DNA of 64,000 nucleotides from an uncultured Chloroflexota bacterium (GTDB lineage: Bacteria; Chloroflexota; Limnocylindria; Limnocylindrales; CSP1-4): contig CAIJPD010000015.1 in NCBI GenBank assembly GCA_903822495.1, forward strand, positions 1 through 64,000. Direction: 5' to 3'. Shown here piece after piece: positions 8,636-17,411 of this stretch. Positions within the stretch are counted from its first letter, which is position 1. Each line of letters opens with the position of its first letter. Position numbers and translations under genes: made by a program. The notes beneath the pieces are model-generated. The model made no database searches. It was not told the DNA's origin and saw nothing but the letters and a program-made list of their open reading frames with translations.

Positions 8636-9469
8636 ATGCGGCGGCTCTGCCTGTCGTTCGCCCTTCTTGTGTCGCTGGTGGCCTGCGGTGGGACCGCGAC
8701 GCCCACGTCGACACCGGCGCCCAGCCTCCGCACGGACGGGCCGAACCGACCGTCCTCGACCGCCACGGCTCTGACGGCCGCGCCAGCGGCGTCGCTGGCT
8801 GTCGGCTCCATCAAGTACCGCGTCGTCAACCTGACCTCGTCAGCGGTGGACGTGTATGTCCGGAGCCAGGGCCTTGTGGTTGCGGCGCCGGCCGCGATGG
8901 GCGTCGCATCCGGGAGCGTGAGTGCCACGGTGGCGCCGCCGGAGCCCGGGACCGTCGTCGTCCTCAAGGCTGGCGGCACCAACCCAACTTGCGTCAGTGC
9001 GTGTGGCTTCCTGGCCGAGTCCAGCACCAACGCCGGTGAGGGTGCGCAGCGGACCCTGGTCGTCCGCTCCGACGGCGCGACCGAGTACTGGGAGCTTCCC
9101 AGGGCCGCCTCGGTGGGCGCCGTGGGGAACGCCCTCCGTCCGGCCGATCCGACGCGGCCCCTGGTGTTCGTCATCGCCCAGGCCGTGACGGATGCCCAGT
9201 TTGGCCTCCAGCTCGCCTACCCGGGCACCGCGGGCTGCCAGAAGAACGTCGACGCCAGCAACCTGCTGATCGGTGGCACCAACGTGGCCGTCTTCGGGCC
9301 GAAGGCCGGCGGGACGTCGGTCACGCTCCACGCGTCGACCGACAAGGATTGCTCGGGCACGCCCGTCGGCGGGCCGTACGCCGCGACGGTGGCCGCCGGC
9401 GCGCGCGCCTACCTGTTCCTGTCGGGTTCGAGTGGGTCGATGAAGGGTCTGGTCGTCCAGGTCCCCTGA
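8636..9469 (+). CDS. DUF4397-like lipoprotein
   Basis: 277 aa. Start ATG 8636 (MRRLCLSFALL) is chosen rather than 8516 because GAGG lies seven bases upstream and the sequence immediately forms a lipoprotein signal peptide: basic n-region, hydrophobic core, lipobox LVAC followed by GG. A Thr/Pro-rich spacer (about 21-40) precedes a domain starting KYRVVNLTSSAVDVYV, the hallmark of DUF4397 (beta-rich extracellular domain). The middle contains 'GTNPTCVSACGFLAES' and the C-terminal half another beta-rich segment with two cysteines. The function of DUF4397 is unknown; location on the outer face of the cytoplasmic membrane is inferred from the lipobox. Confidence 0.75.
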   Translation: MRRLCLSFALLVSLVACGGTATPTSTPAPSLRTDGPNRPSSTATALTAAPAASLAVGSIKYRVVNLTSSAVDVYVRSQGLVVAAPAAMGVASGSVSATVAPPEPGTVVVLKAGGTNPTCVSACGFLAESSTNAGEGAQRTLVVRSDGATEYWELPRAASVGAVGNALRPADPTRPLVFVIAQAVTDAQFGLQLAYPGTAGCQKNVDASNLLIGGTNVAVFGPKAGGTSVTLHASTDKDCSGTPVGGPYAATVAAGARAYLFLSGSSGSMKGLVVQVP

Positions 9470-9551
9470 TCACCGCAGCGCCACTGGGGTTGGCCGCAGG
9501 GGGGAGCAGCAGGCGACCCGACAGGGCGCGGGCCGCCGCCAGCACGGCGAC

Positions 9552-10370
9552 TCAGGGCGTTCCTGCGGCGCGGCCCAGGAGGGACAGGATCCAGTCACCG
9601 ACGGCCGTGTCCCGAGCGAGGAGGTCGTGTGGCAGGTCGAAATGGTCGCGCTGCGACAGCTCAATCTGGGTGACGCTGACCCGGTCGCGGCGCAGGTGTG
9701 CGGCCATCTCCTGCGACTGGCGCTTGAACTCGGACGTCTCGTGTTCACCGGTCGCCACGAGCACCGGCGGCAGGGGCCCGAAGTTGTCGAAGGCCGGACT
9801 GAGCCGCAGCGCCTCGGCCGCGCTCAGCCCGAGGGGCCTGTTGATGCTGGTCCGCGTGAGAGGTCGAAGGTCGTAGATCCCGCTCAGCAGGGCGGCCCCA
9901 TCAACCGCCTCCGCGACACCCGATCTACGCAGGCAGCAGGCCACCAGGTGGGCGCCGGCGCTGCTGCCTGCCAGGACGACCGATGGTGGGCAGAGCGACG
10001 AGATGGCCTCGGCAAGCCCGGCCGCGCACTCCTCGATCATGGCGTCGATGGTCGCGATGGGCGCCAGGGTGTAGTCGAGGGCCACCAGGGAGACTCCCTC
10101 GCGCCTGGCATCCGTCGCGGCGAAGAGCGATTCCGCGGCGCTCAGCTCCTGCCAGTAGCCGCCGTGGACGTAGACGAGGAGCGGCTGGCCGGGAACGGCG
10201 AGCTCGCGCGGGTCGCCGGCCTCGGCGCTGGCTCGCGCGTAGGCGGCGAGATGCGCCTCGATGGGCTGGAGGGCCACCCGCGATGGCGAGTACTGGGCCT
10301 CCACCTCGTCCGGGCTGGCCACTCGCCAGTCAAACGCCCCGGGGGTGCTCGACGACGGACCCGATGTCAT
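9552..10370 (-). CDS. Kynurenine-formamidase-like alpha/beta hydrolase
   Basis: 272 aa from ATG 10370. The oxyanion-hole motif HGGYW (about residue 70) inside VYVHGGYWQEL is typical of KynB/AFMID arylformamidases and related HSL-type esterases. The nucleophile is in GSSAGAHL (about 136) and LLSGIYDLRPL is a family motif. A late acid residue in TGEHETSEF and a His in QRDHFDLPHDLL complete a catalytic triad. Arylformamidases hydrolyse N-formyl-kynurenine in tryptophan catabolism, but no other kynurenine gene is in the window, so the substrate may be a different ester or amide. It converges with the lipoprotein gene and lies about 50 bp downstream of the histidine kinase gene on the same strand. 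Confidence 0.75.
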   Translation of the reverse strand: MTSGPSSSTPGAFDWRVASPDEVEAQYSPSRVALQPIEAHLAAYARASAEAGDPRELAVPGQPLLVYVHGGYWQELSAAESLFAATDARREGVSLVALDYTLAPIATIDAMIEECAAGLAEAISSLCPPSVVLAGSSAGAHLVACCLRRSGVAEAVDGAALLSGIYDLRPLTRTSINRPLGLSAAEALRLSPAFDNFGPLPPVLVATGEHETSEFKRQSQEMAAHLRRDRVSVTQIELSQRDHFDLPHDLLARDTAVGDWILSLLGRAAGTP

Positions 10371-10420
10371 GCCGCGCGCCCAACGGCAGCGGCGGCCCAG
10401 GGTCGGCGGCGGCGCATCGG

Positions 10421-13400
10421 CTACGAGCGCCCGGTCGTCTCGTCGGCCGACCCGTCGTCTCCCGGCTTCCGGCCCAGGGTGTCGGAGAGGGTCCGGGCCA
10501 GGTCCTGGATCGAGAATGGCTTCTCGATCAGGGTCACTGGGCGCAAGGCATCGTCGGGCGGGACCTCGCCCAGGTTGCCGCTCATGACGACCACCTTGAG
10601 CAGGGGCTGCAGCTGACGGGCCTGTCTGATCAGGGGCCAGCCATGCATCCCGGGCAGCTGGAGGTCCGTGAGCAGGAGATCGATGGCGGGACCCTCCGCC
10701 ACGATCACCTCGAGCGCCTCGTCACCCGACTCCGCCGTCAGCGCCCGGTAGCCGAGCGTGGTGAGCGAGCGCGCGAGGCCCCGCCGGATGAGGTCCTCGT
10801 CTTCGACGATCAGGACCGTCGCCGAACGGACCGCGGCAGCCGCGGGCTGGTGCACCGGGGGATCCGCCGGGCCGTCCACGACCGGGAGGTCAACGGTGAT
10901 CGTGGTGCCCTTGTTGAGCTTGCTCGCCACGTGAACCCGTCCGCCGGACTGCTCGATGATCCCGTAGACGGTGGCCAGCCCGAGGCCGGTGCCCGATTCC
11001 TTCGTCGAGAAGAAGGGTTCGAATGCCCGCGCCAAGGTGGGTGCGTCCATGCCAACGCCGGTATCTGTGACGGTCAGGCGCACCACGGGGCGGCCGAGTG
11101 GATCGTGGCCGGCAGGGTGCTTGTCGCCCGGCGCGACGTTTGCCAGCGAGATCGTCAGGCGTCCCCCGTTGGGCATGGCATCGCGGGCGTTGACCGCGAG
11201 ATTCAGGATCACGCGGTCAAGCTGGCCCGGGTCCACGCGAATGCACCAGATTCCGGCAGGTACGACCAGCTCGACCTCGATGGCCGCGCCCAGGAGCCAG
11301 GCGAGGAAGGGCACCATCTGCTGGATGGCCTCCGCCGGGTCCAGGGTCTGCGGATCGAGGACCTGGCGGCGGGCGAAGGCGAGCAGCTGCCGGGTGATCG
11401 TCGTCGCGCGCTCGGTCACGCTCAGGATGGCCAACGCGTCGGCGTGGAGGTCCGGCCGGTCCGCGAGCGCGTCGCGCATCAGCTCGGCGTTGACGGTGAT
11501 CGCCGCGAGGATGTTGTTGAAGTCATGGGCGACGCCGCCGGCCATCTGCCCCAGCGCATCCAGCCGCTGGCCGCGCCGAAGCTCGGCCTCCATCGCCCGT
11601 GACGCGGTGAGGTCCGAGAACGATGAGACGATGCCATCGAGGGCGCCGGACGCGTCGCGGAGCGGAGCACTGGAGACGTGAAGCCAGACCGATGTCCCGT
11701 CCGACCGGTCGAGGCGGATGGTCATCTCGCAGGCTTGCCCCGTGGCCAGCGTCATGTTCGGCGGGTATTCGGCGATGGGGATGTGGCTGCCGTCCTCGCG
11801 GAATCCGTGCCAATCGCCGGGAGCCAGGTTGAACCCGATGATCCGCTCGGGCGAGGTGCCGAGGATCCTGGAGGCACTCGGATTGGCCGCCGTGATCGTC
11901 CCGTGCAGGTCCTGGACGATGACCCCTTCCCCCAGGGCCTCGATGACCGCGTGCAGCCGGGCCGCGGCCGCCAGGCGCGTCTGCTGCGCCTCCCTGGAGC
12001 CGGTGACATCGCTCACGATCCCACGCAGGGCGACCATCCCGCCATCGGCCCCAAAGACCGGCGCACCCCGCACGGCCAGCCAGCCGGTGCTGCCCCCGCT
12101 TCGCAGGAAGGGGGCCTCCACGTCGAACGGTTCGCGACGCTCGATGCTCTGGTTGAGCGCGTCCCGGACCTGTTGGAGGGTCTCGGGCGTGATGATCCGA
12201 CCAAGCGCGGGGCGGACCCCCTCCTCGGCACTTCCGCCGAACAGGACGAGGGCTCCATCCGAGATGGTTGCCGCCCTGGTTGCCGGGTCGAACGACCAGC
12301 TGCCGGTTCGCCCGGCGAGTTGCGCCTCGCGCAGCTCCTGCTCCTTGGCTGCCAGTTGCTCGATGGCGGCGCGCTCGGTCGCGATGTCGCGCCAGCCCCC
12401 GGCGCGCCCCACGACGCGGCCCGCGGCGTCGAAGATGGGCTTGCCGCGAAGCGACAACCACCGGTAGTCGCCGCTCCGAGTGCGAAAGCGAGCGGCGGAC
12501 GTGACCGGGGCACCGCCCACCAGCTCGGCCGTGTCCGCCCTCATGGCGGCCTGGTCGTCCGGGTGGATGTAGTCCAGCAGCCGACGGCCGAGGATCTCCG
12601 CCGGATCCCACCCGGTCACGGCGGTGATGGAATCGGTGATCCATTCGATCCGTCCGTCGGCGTTACTTCGAGCCACGACGTCGGCGGCATTCTCGGCGAG
12701 CAGGCGATAGAGCGCCTCGCTCTGCGCGAGACGAGCGAGGCTTGCCTGGGCCTCGGTGACGTCACGCGCGACCGTGATCACGCCATCGCCGTACTTCGCG
12801 ATGTGAACGTCCATCCAGCGCGTGCCATCGGCCGTGCGGGTCAGGATGCGATCGGTCTCGCCGGTGGCGATGACTCGCTCATGGTCCGCGAGCCGATCCT
12901 CGGAGCCGGGCCGGACGCCCAGGATCGTGCTGCCCGTGGGGTCCCCGGCGCCAGCGCCGGTAACGGCGACGACCCATGGCTCATTGGCGAAGACGATGCG
13001 CTCGTCGATCAGCCTTCCGTCGGCGTCCCGGATCGCGTCGAGGACGACGACAGGGTCGGGGAGCTTCGCGAACGACTGCCGGTAGCGTGCATCGACGACA
13101 TGCTCGAGCACGTCGCGCAGGCACGCGACGTGGACACCGGGAAGGACGTTGGCGCGCGCCGTGTAGCCCAGCTGCAGGACCGTCCCATCGGGTAGCGCGG
13201 TGGCCAGAGTTCCTGCCTGTGAGCCGTCGGCCATGAAGCGCCGCCATGCCGCCTCAACCCGGGCGCGCGTCTCGGCCGGCGCGAGGTCGTCCAGCCGCAG
13301 CAAGCGGAGGTCGTCGATGCCGCGGCCGAGGAGGCCCAGGGCGGCCGGGTTGGCGTCGAGGATGCGGCGCTCATCGTCGGTGATCAGCACCGCCTCGGGC

Positions 13401-13465
13401 GTCGCCTGCAGGACCGCGCTGGCGAGGTTCCCGTCGGCTAGCGTGTGACGGGATGGTTCCGGCAT
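10421..13465 (-). CDS. Hybrid PAS sensor histidine kinase with C-terminal receiver domain
   Basis: 1014 aa, no transmembrane segment, so a cytoplasmic sensor. About five PAS modules in a row occupy residues 12-630 (for example 'TPEAVLITDDERRILDANPAA', 'ITAVTGWDPAEILGRRLLDY' and 'EALGEGVIVQDLHGTITAAN'). The HisKA dimerisation segment has phospho-acceptor His in GVAHDFNNILAAI. The HATPase domain shows the N box NLAVNARDAM, the G1 box DTGVGM and the G2 box GTGLGLATVYG. The receiver domain (about 880-1000) has acidic residues VEDED, phospho-acceptor Asp in LLLTDLQLPGMHG and conserved Lys in IEKPF. This matches cytoplasmic hybrid kinases. No separate response regulator or HPt gene lies nearby, so it is an orphan and its output partner is unknown. 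Confidence 0.92.
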   Translation of the reverse strand: MPEPSRHTLADGNLASAVLQATPEAVLITDDERRILDANPAALGLLGRGIDDLRLLRLDDLAPAETRARVEAAWRRFMADGSQAGTLATALPDGTVLQLGYTARANVLPGVHVACLRDVLEHVVDARYRQSFAKLPDPVVVLDAIRDADGRLIDERIVFANEPWVVAVTGAGAGDPTGSTILGVRPGSEDRLADHERVIATGETDRILTRTADGTRWMDVHIAKYGDGVITVARDVTEAQASLARLAQSEALYRLLAENAADVVARSNADGRIEWITDSITAVTGWDPAEILGRRLLDYIHPDDQAAMRADTAELVGGAPVTSAARFRTRSGDYRWLSLRGKPIFDAAGRVVGRAGGWRDIATERAAIEQLAAKEQELREAQLAGRTGSWSFDPATRAATISDGALVLFGGSAEEGVRPALGRIITPETLQQVRDALNQSIERREPFDVEAPFLRSGGSTGWLAVRGAPVFGADGGMVALRGIVSDVTGSREAQQTRLAAAARLHAVIEALGEGVIVQDLHGTITAANPSASRILGTSPERIIGFNLAPGDWHGFREDGSHIPIAEYPPNMTLATGQACEMTIRLDRSDGTSVWLHVSSAPLRDASGALDGIVSSFSDLTASRAMEAELRRGQRLDALGQMAGGVAHDFNNILAAITVNAELMRDALADRPDLHADALAILSVTERATTITRQLLAFARRQVLDPQTLDPAEAIQQMVPFLAWLLGAAIEVELVVPAGIWCIRVDPGQLDRVILNLAVNARDAMPNGGRLTISLANVAPGDKHPAGHDPLGRPVVRLTVTDTGVGMDAPTLARAFEPFFSTKESGTGLGLATVYGIIEQSGGRVHVASKLNKGTTITVDLPVVDGPADPPVHQPAAAAVRSATVLIVEDEDLIRRGLARSLTTLGYRALTAESGDEALEVIVAEGPAIDLLLTDLQLPGMHGWPLIRQARQLQPLLKVVVMSGNLGEVPPDDALRPVTLIEKPFSIQDLARTLSDTLGRKPGDDGSADETTGRS

Positions 13466-13671
13466 TCAGGGTCCCCACTGCGGCTGGCCACGAGCACGAG
13501 GTCGTGCGCGCGCCGGCCTGAGTCACCAGGGTTCGCGCGTTGGGTCATCTCGCATCGTATCGCCTGCCGACAGCCCGCGCGCGAACGTCGAGCAGGAGCG
13601 CCGACCCCATCGGGCGGCGTCCACGGGGCGTTCGGATGGTGGCGGCCGCACCGCCGGCAGGTGCCGGGTGC

Positions 13672-14649
13672 CTAGGTGTCCAGCACCGATGCGTGGAACA
13701 GCCGCTCCGGCGCCATCGGGGCGGAGATCAGGCCCTGCTCGTGCGAGTAGCGCATGAACCGCTCGATGTTGACCCGGTTGGCCGCGAAGCCGTGCTTCCA
13801 CGGGTCGCCCAACAGTCGCTGCTCCGCTTCGCGGTACTGCGGCCCCCAGACCAGCTGGCTCCAGTTGGGATCCGCCCAGTAGTGGGCGAGCCGCTCCTTG
13901 GCCTGGAGGTAGGCGTCGAAGATGGCCTTCGGGAGCCACGGGTACCGGTCGGCGACGTCGTTGCGCAGGACGATGAAGTGCATGATCGGCCAGTAGCCGG
14001 TCTGACGGTAGTAGGCCTCCTCGGCGGCGCGCGGGTCCGCGAAGAGGCGCTTGATCTTGGGCTCGCCCGTCGTGAGCACCTTCGGCGGATGCGGCATCAC
14101 CAGCGCGTCGATGGTGCCGTCCAGGAGGTGCTGGCCGATCCGGGGGCCGTCCTTGGGCAGCCATTCGATGCGGACGTCCTTGGGCGGATCGAACGGGATG
14201 ATCTCGGGCAGGTTGACCACCCAGGTGATCTCCTTCCAGGGCACGCCGTGGACGTGCTGGAGGTCGCCCTTGGCCAGGACCGAGAGGGTGGTCTGGTAGG
14301 TGTTGAGGCCGACCCGCTTCCCGACAAGCGATTCGGGTCCGGAGAGCGGCGAATCGAGGCGGGTGTAGAACAGCGACTGGGAGAAGAGGCGGCGTGGGAT
14401 CACGGGGATGGCCGTGAAGGGGGCACCACGGTCCAGCGCCATGATGTAGTTGGAGAAGCTCACCTCGGCGGCGTCGAACTCGCCCCGCTCCAGCATCCGC
14501 CGGTGGCGATCCTGGCCGTGGCGGCCCTCCGCCGACTGGCCAACCTCCAGCGCCGTGAGGTCAACCCCCTCGACGCCCTGCGTGCCCTCGAGGAAGGGGA
14601 CGTGGCGGTCGTAGTGGGAGAGGGCGAGGGTGATCGGGACCTTGCTCAC
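13672..14649 (-). CDS. 4,5-dihydroxyphthalate-decarboxylase-like / substrate-binding-fold protein (second copy)
   Basis: 325 aa from GTG 14649, preceded by GGAGGAG. It starts 'KVPITLALSHYDRHVPF' and contains 'GKRVGLNTYQTTLSVLAKG', 'WPIMHFIVLRNDV' and 'SHEQGLI'. These features are shared with proteins annotated as 4,5-dihydroxyphthalate decarboxylase (Pht5), which adopt a periplasmic-binding-protein type II fold. No signal peptide is visible, so it is probably cytoplasmic. It lies 17 bp downstream of its paralogue and matches it along the whole length, indicating tandem duplication. Most members of this family have no proven decarboxylase activity. No phthalate-degradation genes are nearby; the 5-oxoprolinase genes lie upstream on the same strand. 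Confidence 0.75.
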   Translation of the reverse strand: MSKVPITLALSHYDRHVPFLEGTQGVEGVDLTALEVGQSAEGRHGQDRHRRMLERGEFDAAEVSFSNYIMALDRGAPFTAIPVIPRRLFSQSLFYTRLDSPLSGPESLVGKRVGLNTYQTTLSVLAKGDLQHVHGVPWKEITWVVNLPEIIPFDPPKDVRIEWLPKDGPRIGQHLLDGTIDALVMPHPPKVLTTGEPKIKRLFADPRAAEEAYYRQTGYWPIMHFIVLRNDVADRYPWLPKAIFDAYLQAKERLAHYWADPNWSQLVWGPQYREAEQRLLGDPWKHGFAANRVNIERFMRYSHEQGLISAPMAPERLFHASVLDT

Positions 14650-14666
14650 GCGCTGTCTCCTCCGGC

Positions 14667-15647
14667 CTAGGTGTCGAGGACCGACTCGTGGAAGAGTCGC
14701 TCCGGGTCGTACGGGGCGCCGATCAGCCCCTGCTCATGGGAGTACTGCATGAACCGCTCGATGTTCCGGCGGTTGGCGGCCAGCCCATGCTTCCACGGGT
14801 CGCCGAAGATGGCGGCCTCTTCCTCGCGGTACTGGGGCGCCCAGGCCAGCGAGGACCAGTTGGGGTCGGCGTAATAGGTGGCCAGGTGCTCCTTGGCGAC
14901 CAGGTAGGCGTCGTACATGGAGCGGGGGAGCCAGGGGTGGCGTTCCACCACGTCGTTGCGGAAGATCACGAAGTGCATGATCGGCCAGTCGCCCACCTGT
15001 CGGAAGTAGTCGATCTCGGCGGCCCGCGCGTCGGGGAAGAGGCGCCGGATCTTTGGCTCGCCGGTGGTCAGGTGCCTGGGCGGATGGGGGAGCAGCAGGG
15101 CGTCGATCTCCCCGGACAGCAGCAGCTCGTAGACCTTGCGCCCGCCACTCGCGTCGGCCCGCTCGATCCGGACGCCGGCCGGCGGCTCGAACGGGATGAT
15201 CTCGTCGTGGTTGATCACCCACGTGATCGACTTCCATGGCACGCCGTGGGCGTGCTCCAGGTCGCCCTTGGCCAGCACGGACAGCGTGGTCTGGTAGGTG
15301 TTCACGCCGACCCGCTTGCCGACCAGGTCCGCCGGGCCGGTCAGCGGCGAATCGATCCGGGTGTAGATGAGCGACTGGCTGAAGAGCCGCCGCGGCACGA
15401 TGGGGATGCCGATGAACGGCAGGCCGCGCTCGACGGCCATCAGGTAGCTGGAGAAGGAGATCTCGCAGGCCTCAAACTCGCCGTCGCGGAGCATCCGCCG
15501 GTGGCGACCCGTGCCGTGCCGGCCGGGCGAGGTCTGGCCCACCTCGATCGCGCGCAGGTCCACGCCCTCGGGCACCACGCTGCCCTCGATGAAGGGCAGA
15601 TGCCGGTCGTAGTGGGCGACGGCCAGCGTGATCGGAACCTTGTCCAT
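14667..15647 (-). CDS. 4,5-dihydroxyphthalate-decarboxylase-like / substrate-binding-fold protein (first copy)
   Basis: 326 aa from ATG 15647, with GGAGGGACGG just upstream. It begins 'KVPITLAVAHYDRHLPF' and keeps the same blocks as the downstream copy: 'VGVNTYQTTLSVLAKGDL', 'DWPIMHFVIFRNDV' and 'SHEQGLI'. It belongs to the Pht5-like family with a type II periplasmic-binding-protein fold and has no export signal. A TACCCT -10 box at 15686-15691 suggests that the pair has its own promoter, about 100 bp after pxpC. The role is unresolved: aromatic decarboxylation, or ligand binding for a metabolite processed by the neighbouring PxpABC enzyme, are both possible. Confidence 0.75.
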   Translation of the reverse strand: MDKVPITLAVAHYDRHLPFIEGSVVPEGVDLRAIEVGQTSPGRHGTGRHRRMLRDGEFEACEISFSSYLMAVERGLPFIGIPIVPRRLFSQSLIYTRIDSPLTGPADLVGKRVGVNTYQTTLSVLAKGDLEHAHGVPWKSITWVINHDEIIPFEPPAGVRIERADASGGRKVYELLLSGEIDALLLPHPPRHLTTGEPKIRRLFPDARAAEIDYFRQVGDWPIMHFVIFRNDVVERHPWLPRSMYDAYLVAKEHLATYYADPNWSSLAWAPQYREEEAAIFGDPWKHGLAANRRNIERFMQYSHEQGLIGAPYDPERLFHESVLDT

Positions 15648-15685
15648 CCGTCCCTCCGTGCGATCAGCCAGCGGTGGCTCTGAAC

Positions 15686-15691
15686 AGGGTA
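15686..15691 (-). promoter_or_regulatory. -10 box TACCCT of the dihydroxyphthalate-decarboxylase-like pair
   Basis: On the minus strand GGCTACCCTGTTC places the start of transcription near 15679, giving a leader of about 32 nt that contains the GGAGGG site. Confidence 0.4.
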
Positions 15692-15744
15692 GCCCCCCGG
15701 CGGGCCCCGGTGGCGCCCCGGGCCGCGGTGGCGCCGGGGCGCGT

Positions 15745-16713
15745 CTAGCCGGCCAGCGTCCTCCGGAGCTCGACGAGCGCCCGTCGGGCCGAGGCCAGGT
15801 CGACCGCCTGGAACCGGAGCGTCCCGCCAGGCCGAGCCTGGCCGACGATATCGAGGTCCACGGAGACCACGACCGCGATGACTGGGTAGCCGCCGGTTGT
15901 CCCCGCGTCGGCGAGGAGCACGATCGGGGTGCCGTCCGGTGTCAGCTGGATGGTGCCGGGGATGACGCCGTGGCTGCCGCCGTCGGAGGGCGCGGCGGGC
16001 GGCATTGGCGGCCCAACCAGCCGGAGTCCGCGCCGGTCGGAGACGGGCGAGACGCCCCACGTCGCGTCGCACAGGGCGTCCAGCGCGGCCGCGCCCTCCC
16101 CGAGGCCGGACAGGGCGGGTGCTGGCAGGACGCGGACGGACGCATCGGGGTGGGGGAGGAGGAGCCGGGTCCCGCCGGCCGTCGCGTCATCCGGCACCGC
16201 CTTCGGCGCGAACGCCCCGGCCGCCAGGCGGTCGCCGGTCCGGAGCGCCCGGCCCTCAAGGCCGCCGAAGCCGCCGACCAGCGAGGTGGATCGCGAGCCG
16301 AGCACGAGCGGCACGTCAACGCCACCCGCCACGGCGAGGTAGGCCCGGCAGCCGCGCGCGTGGCCGGAGCCGGGCATCGACAGGCGTTCCCCGGCGACCA
16401 GGTGATGCGCCTGGCCCGGACTCAGGCGGCGGCCAGAGGGCTGCGCCGTGGCACCGAGGTCGGCGCCCGCGATCGCGATGGTGACATCCGACAGCACGAG
16501 CAGGTCCGGGCCAAGGAGCGTGCATTCCAGGACCGGCGCGCCCGGCGGGTTGCCGGCGAGGCGATTGGCCACCGCCATGCTCACCGGATCACAGGCGCCC
16601 GAGAGCGGCACGCCTTCGTCGCGGTGCCCCGGGCGACCGACGTCCTGGACGGTGGTCAGCAGACCCGGGGCCAGGACCTCGAAGACGTCGCGGGCGGCCA
16701 TCGGCTCGCTCAT
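15745..16713 (-). CDS. pxpC: 5-oxoprolinase subunit PxpC (biotin-dependent carboxyltransferase-like)
   Basis: 322 aa from ATG 16713; the longer track ORF upstream is the shadow of pxpB/pxpA. The N-terminus 'FEVLAPGLLTTVQDVGRPGHRDEGVPLSGACD' matches the KipA/AHS2 family, with RAYLAVAGGVDVPLVLGSRSTS in the middle and LLADAGTTGGYPVIAVV near the end. PxpC acts with PxpA and PxpB to open 5-oxoproline (pyroglutamate) with ATP, giving glutamate. Its start overlaps the stop of pxpB by 4 bp (ATGA), so the subunits are translationally coupled. It is the last gene of the pxpA-pxpB-pxpC operon. Confidence 0.92.
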   Translation of the reverse strand: MSEPMAARDVFEVLAPGLLTTVQDVGRPGHRDEGVPLSGACDPVSMAVANRLAGNPPGAPVLECTLLGPDLLVLSDVTIAIAGADLGATAQPSGRRLSPGQAHHLVAGERLSMPGSGHARGCRAYLAVAGGVDVPLVLGSRSTSLVGGFGGLEGRALRTGDRLAAGAFAPKAVPDDATAGGTRLLLPHPDASVRVLPAPALSGLGEGAAALDALCDATWGVSPVSDRRGLRLVGPPMPPAAPSDGGSHGVIPGTIQLTPDGTPIVLLADAGTTGGYPVIAVVVSVDLDIVGQARPGGTLRFQAVDLASARRALVELRRTLAG

Positions 16714-17411
16714 CGGGACGTGAACTTGACGCGCAGGCCGGCGCGGATGACCGCCGGTGGCGTCCGGAGCGGGTCCCAGATGGGCACATGGGTGCGCCCG
16801 ATCAGCCACCACCCGCCGGGCGAGTCCACCGGGTAGACGGCCGTCTGCGGACCCGCGATCGCCACCGAGCCGGCCGGCACGCGGGGGCGCGGCGTGTCGC
16901 GCCGGGGCAGGACCAGCCGGGGCGGCAGCGGGCCCAGGTAGGCGAACCCGGGGATGAACCCGCTGAACGCGACCGTGTAGATGGTCCCGGTGTGGAGCTC
17001 GATCACCTCGGCGGGCGTGAGGCCGATGCCGCGCGCGACCTCGGCCAGGTCGGGCCCCTCCTGGCCGCCGTAGCGCACCGGGATCTCCACGATGGGGCCG
17101 GACTCGTGGACCGGATCGTCCTCGCCGGGTCGCGTCCAGCCGTCCAGCCAGCGGGTGACCTCCACGATCGCCGCCTCGACGCCGGGCTCGATGGGATCGA
17201 TGGGGATGAGGAGCGTGGTGGCGCCGGGGACCGGCCGCTCCCAGCCGGCCCGCCCGATGAGGCGGACGGACAGCTCCCGGTTGAGGGCGTTGACGGTCTG
17301 GGTCGCGCTGTAGCCCGCGTGGGCGGCCACCTCGATGATGATCGCGGCGTCCCCGAATGGAAGAATCCTCGCGGGCGGCAGCGTGATCACGGCCGGCTCC
17401 TCGCCTGTCAT
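16710..17411 (-). CDS. pxpB: 5-oxoprolinase subunit PxpB (KipI family)
   Basis: 233 aa. ATG 17411 is selected because it overlaps the pxpA stop by 4 bp and the family begins just before 'ILPFGDAAIIIEV'. Family motifs are 'VEIPVRYGG', 'HTGTIYTVAFSGFIPGFAYL', 'VPAGSVAIAGPQTAVYP' and 'SPGGWWLIGRT'. In Bacillus the homologue KipI was first described as an inhibitor of the sporulation kinase KinA, but with PxpA and PxpC it forms the ATP-dependent 5-oxoprolinase. The neighbourhood supports the enzyme role. Confidence 0.92.
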   Translation of the reverse strand: MTGEEPAVITLPPARILPFGDAAIIIEVAAHAGYSATQTVNALNRELSVRLIGRAGWERPVPGATTLLIPIDPIEPGVEAAIVEVTRWLDGWTRPGEDDPVHESGPIVEIPVRYGGQEGPDLAEVARGIGLTPAEVIELHTGTIYTVAFSGFIPGFAYLGPLPPRLVLPRRDTPRPRVPAGSVAIAGPQTAVYPVDSPGGWWLIGRTHVPIWDPLRTPPAVIRAGLRVKFTSR

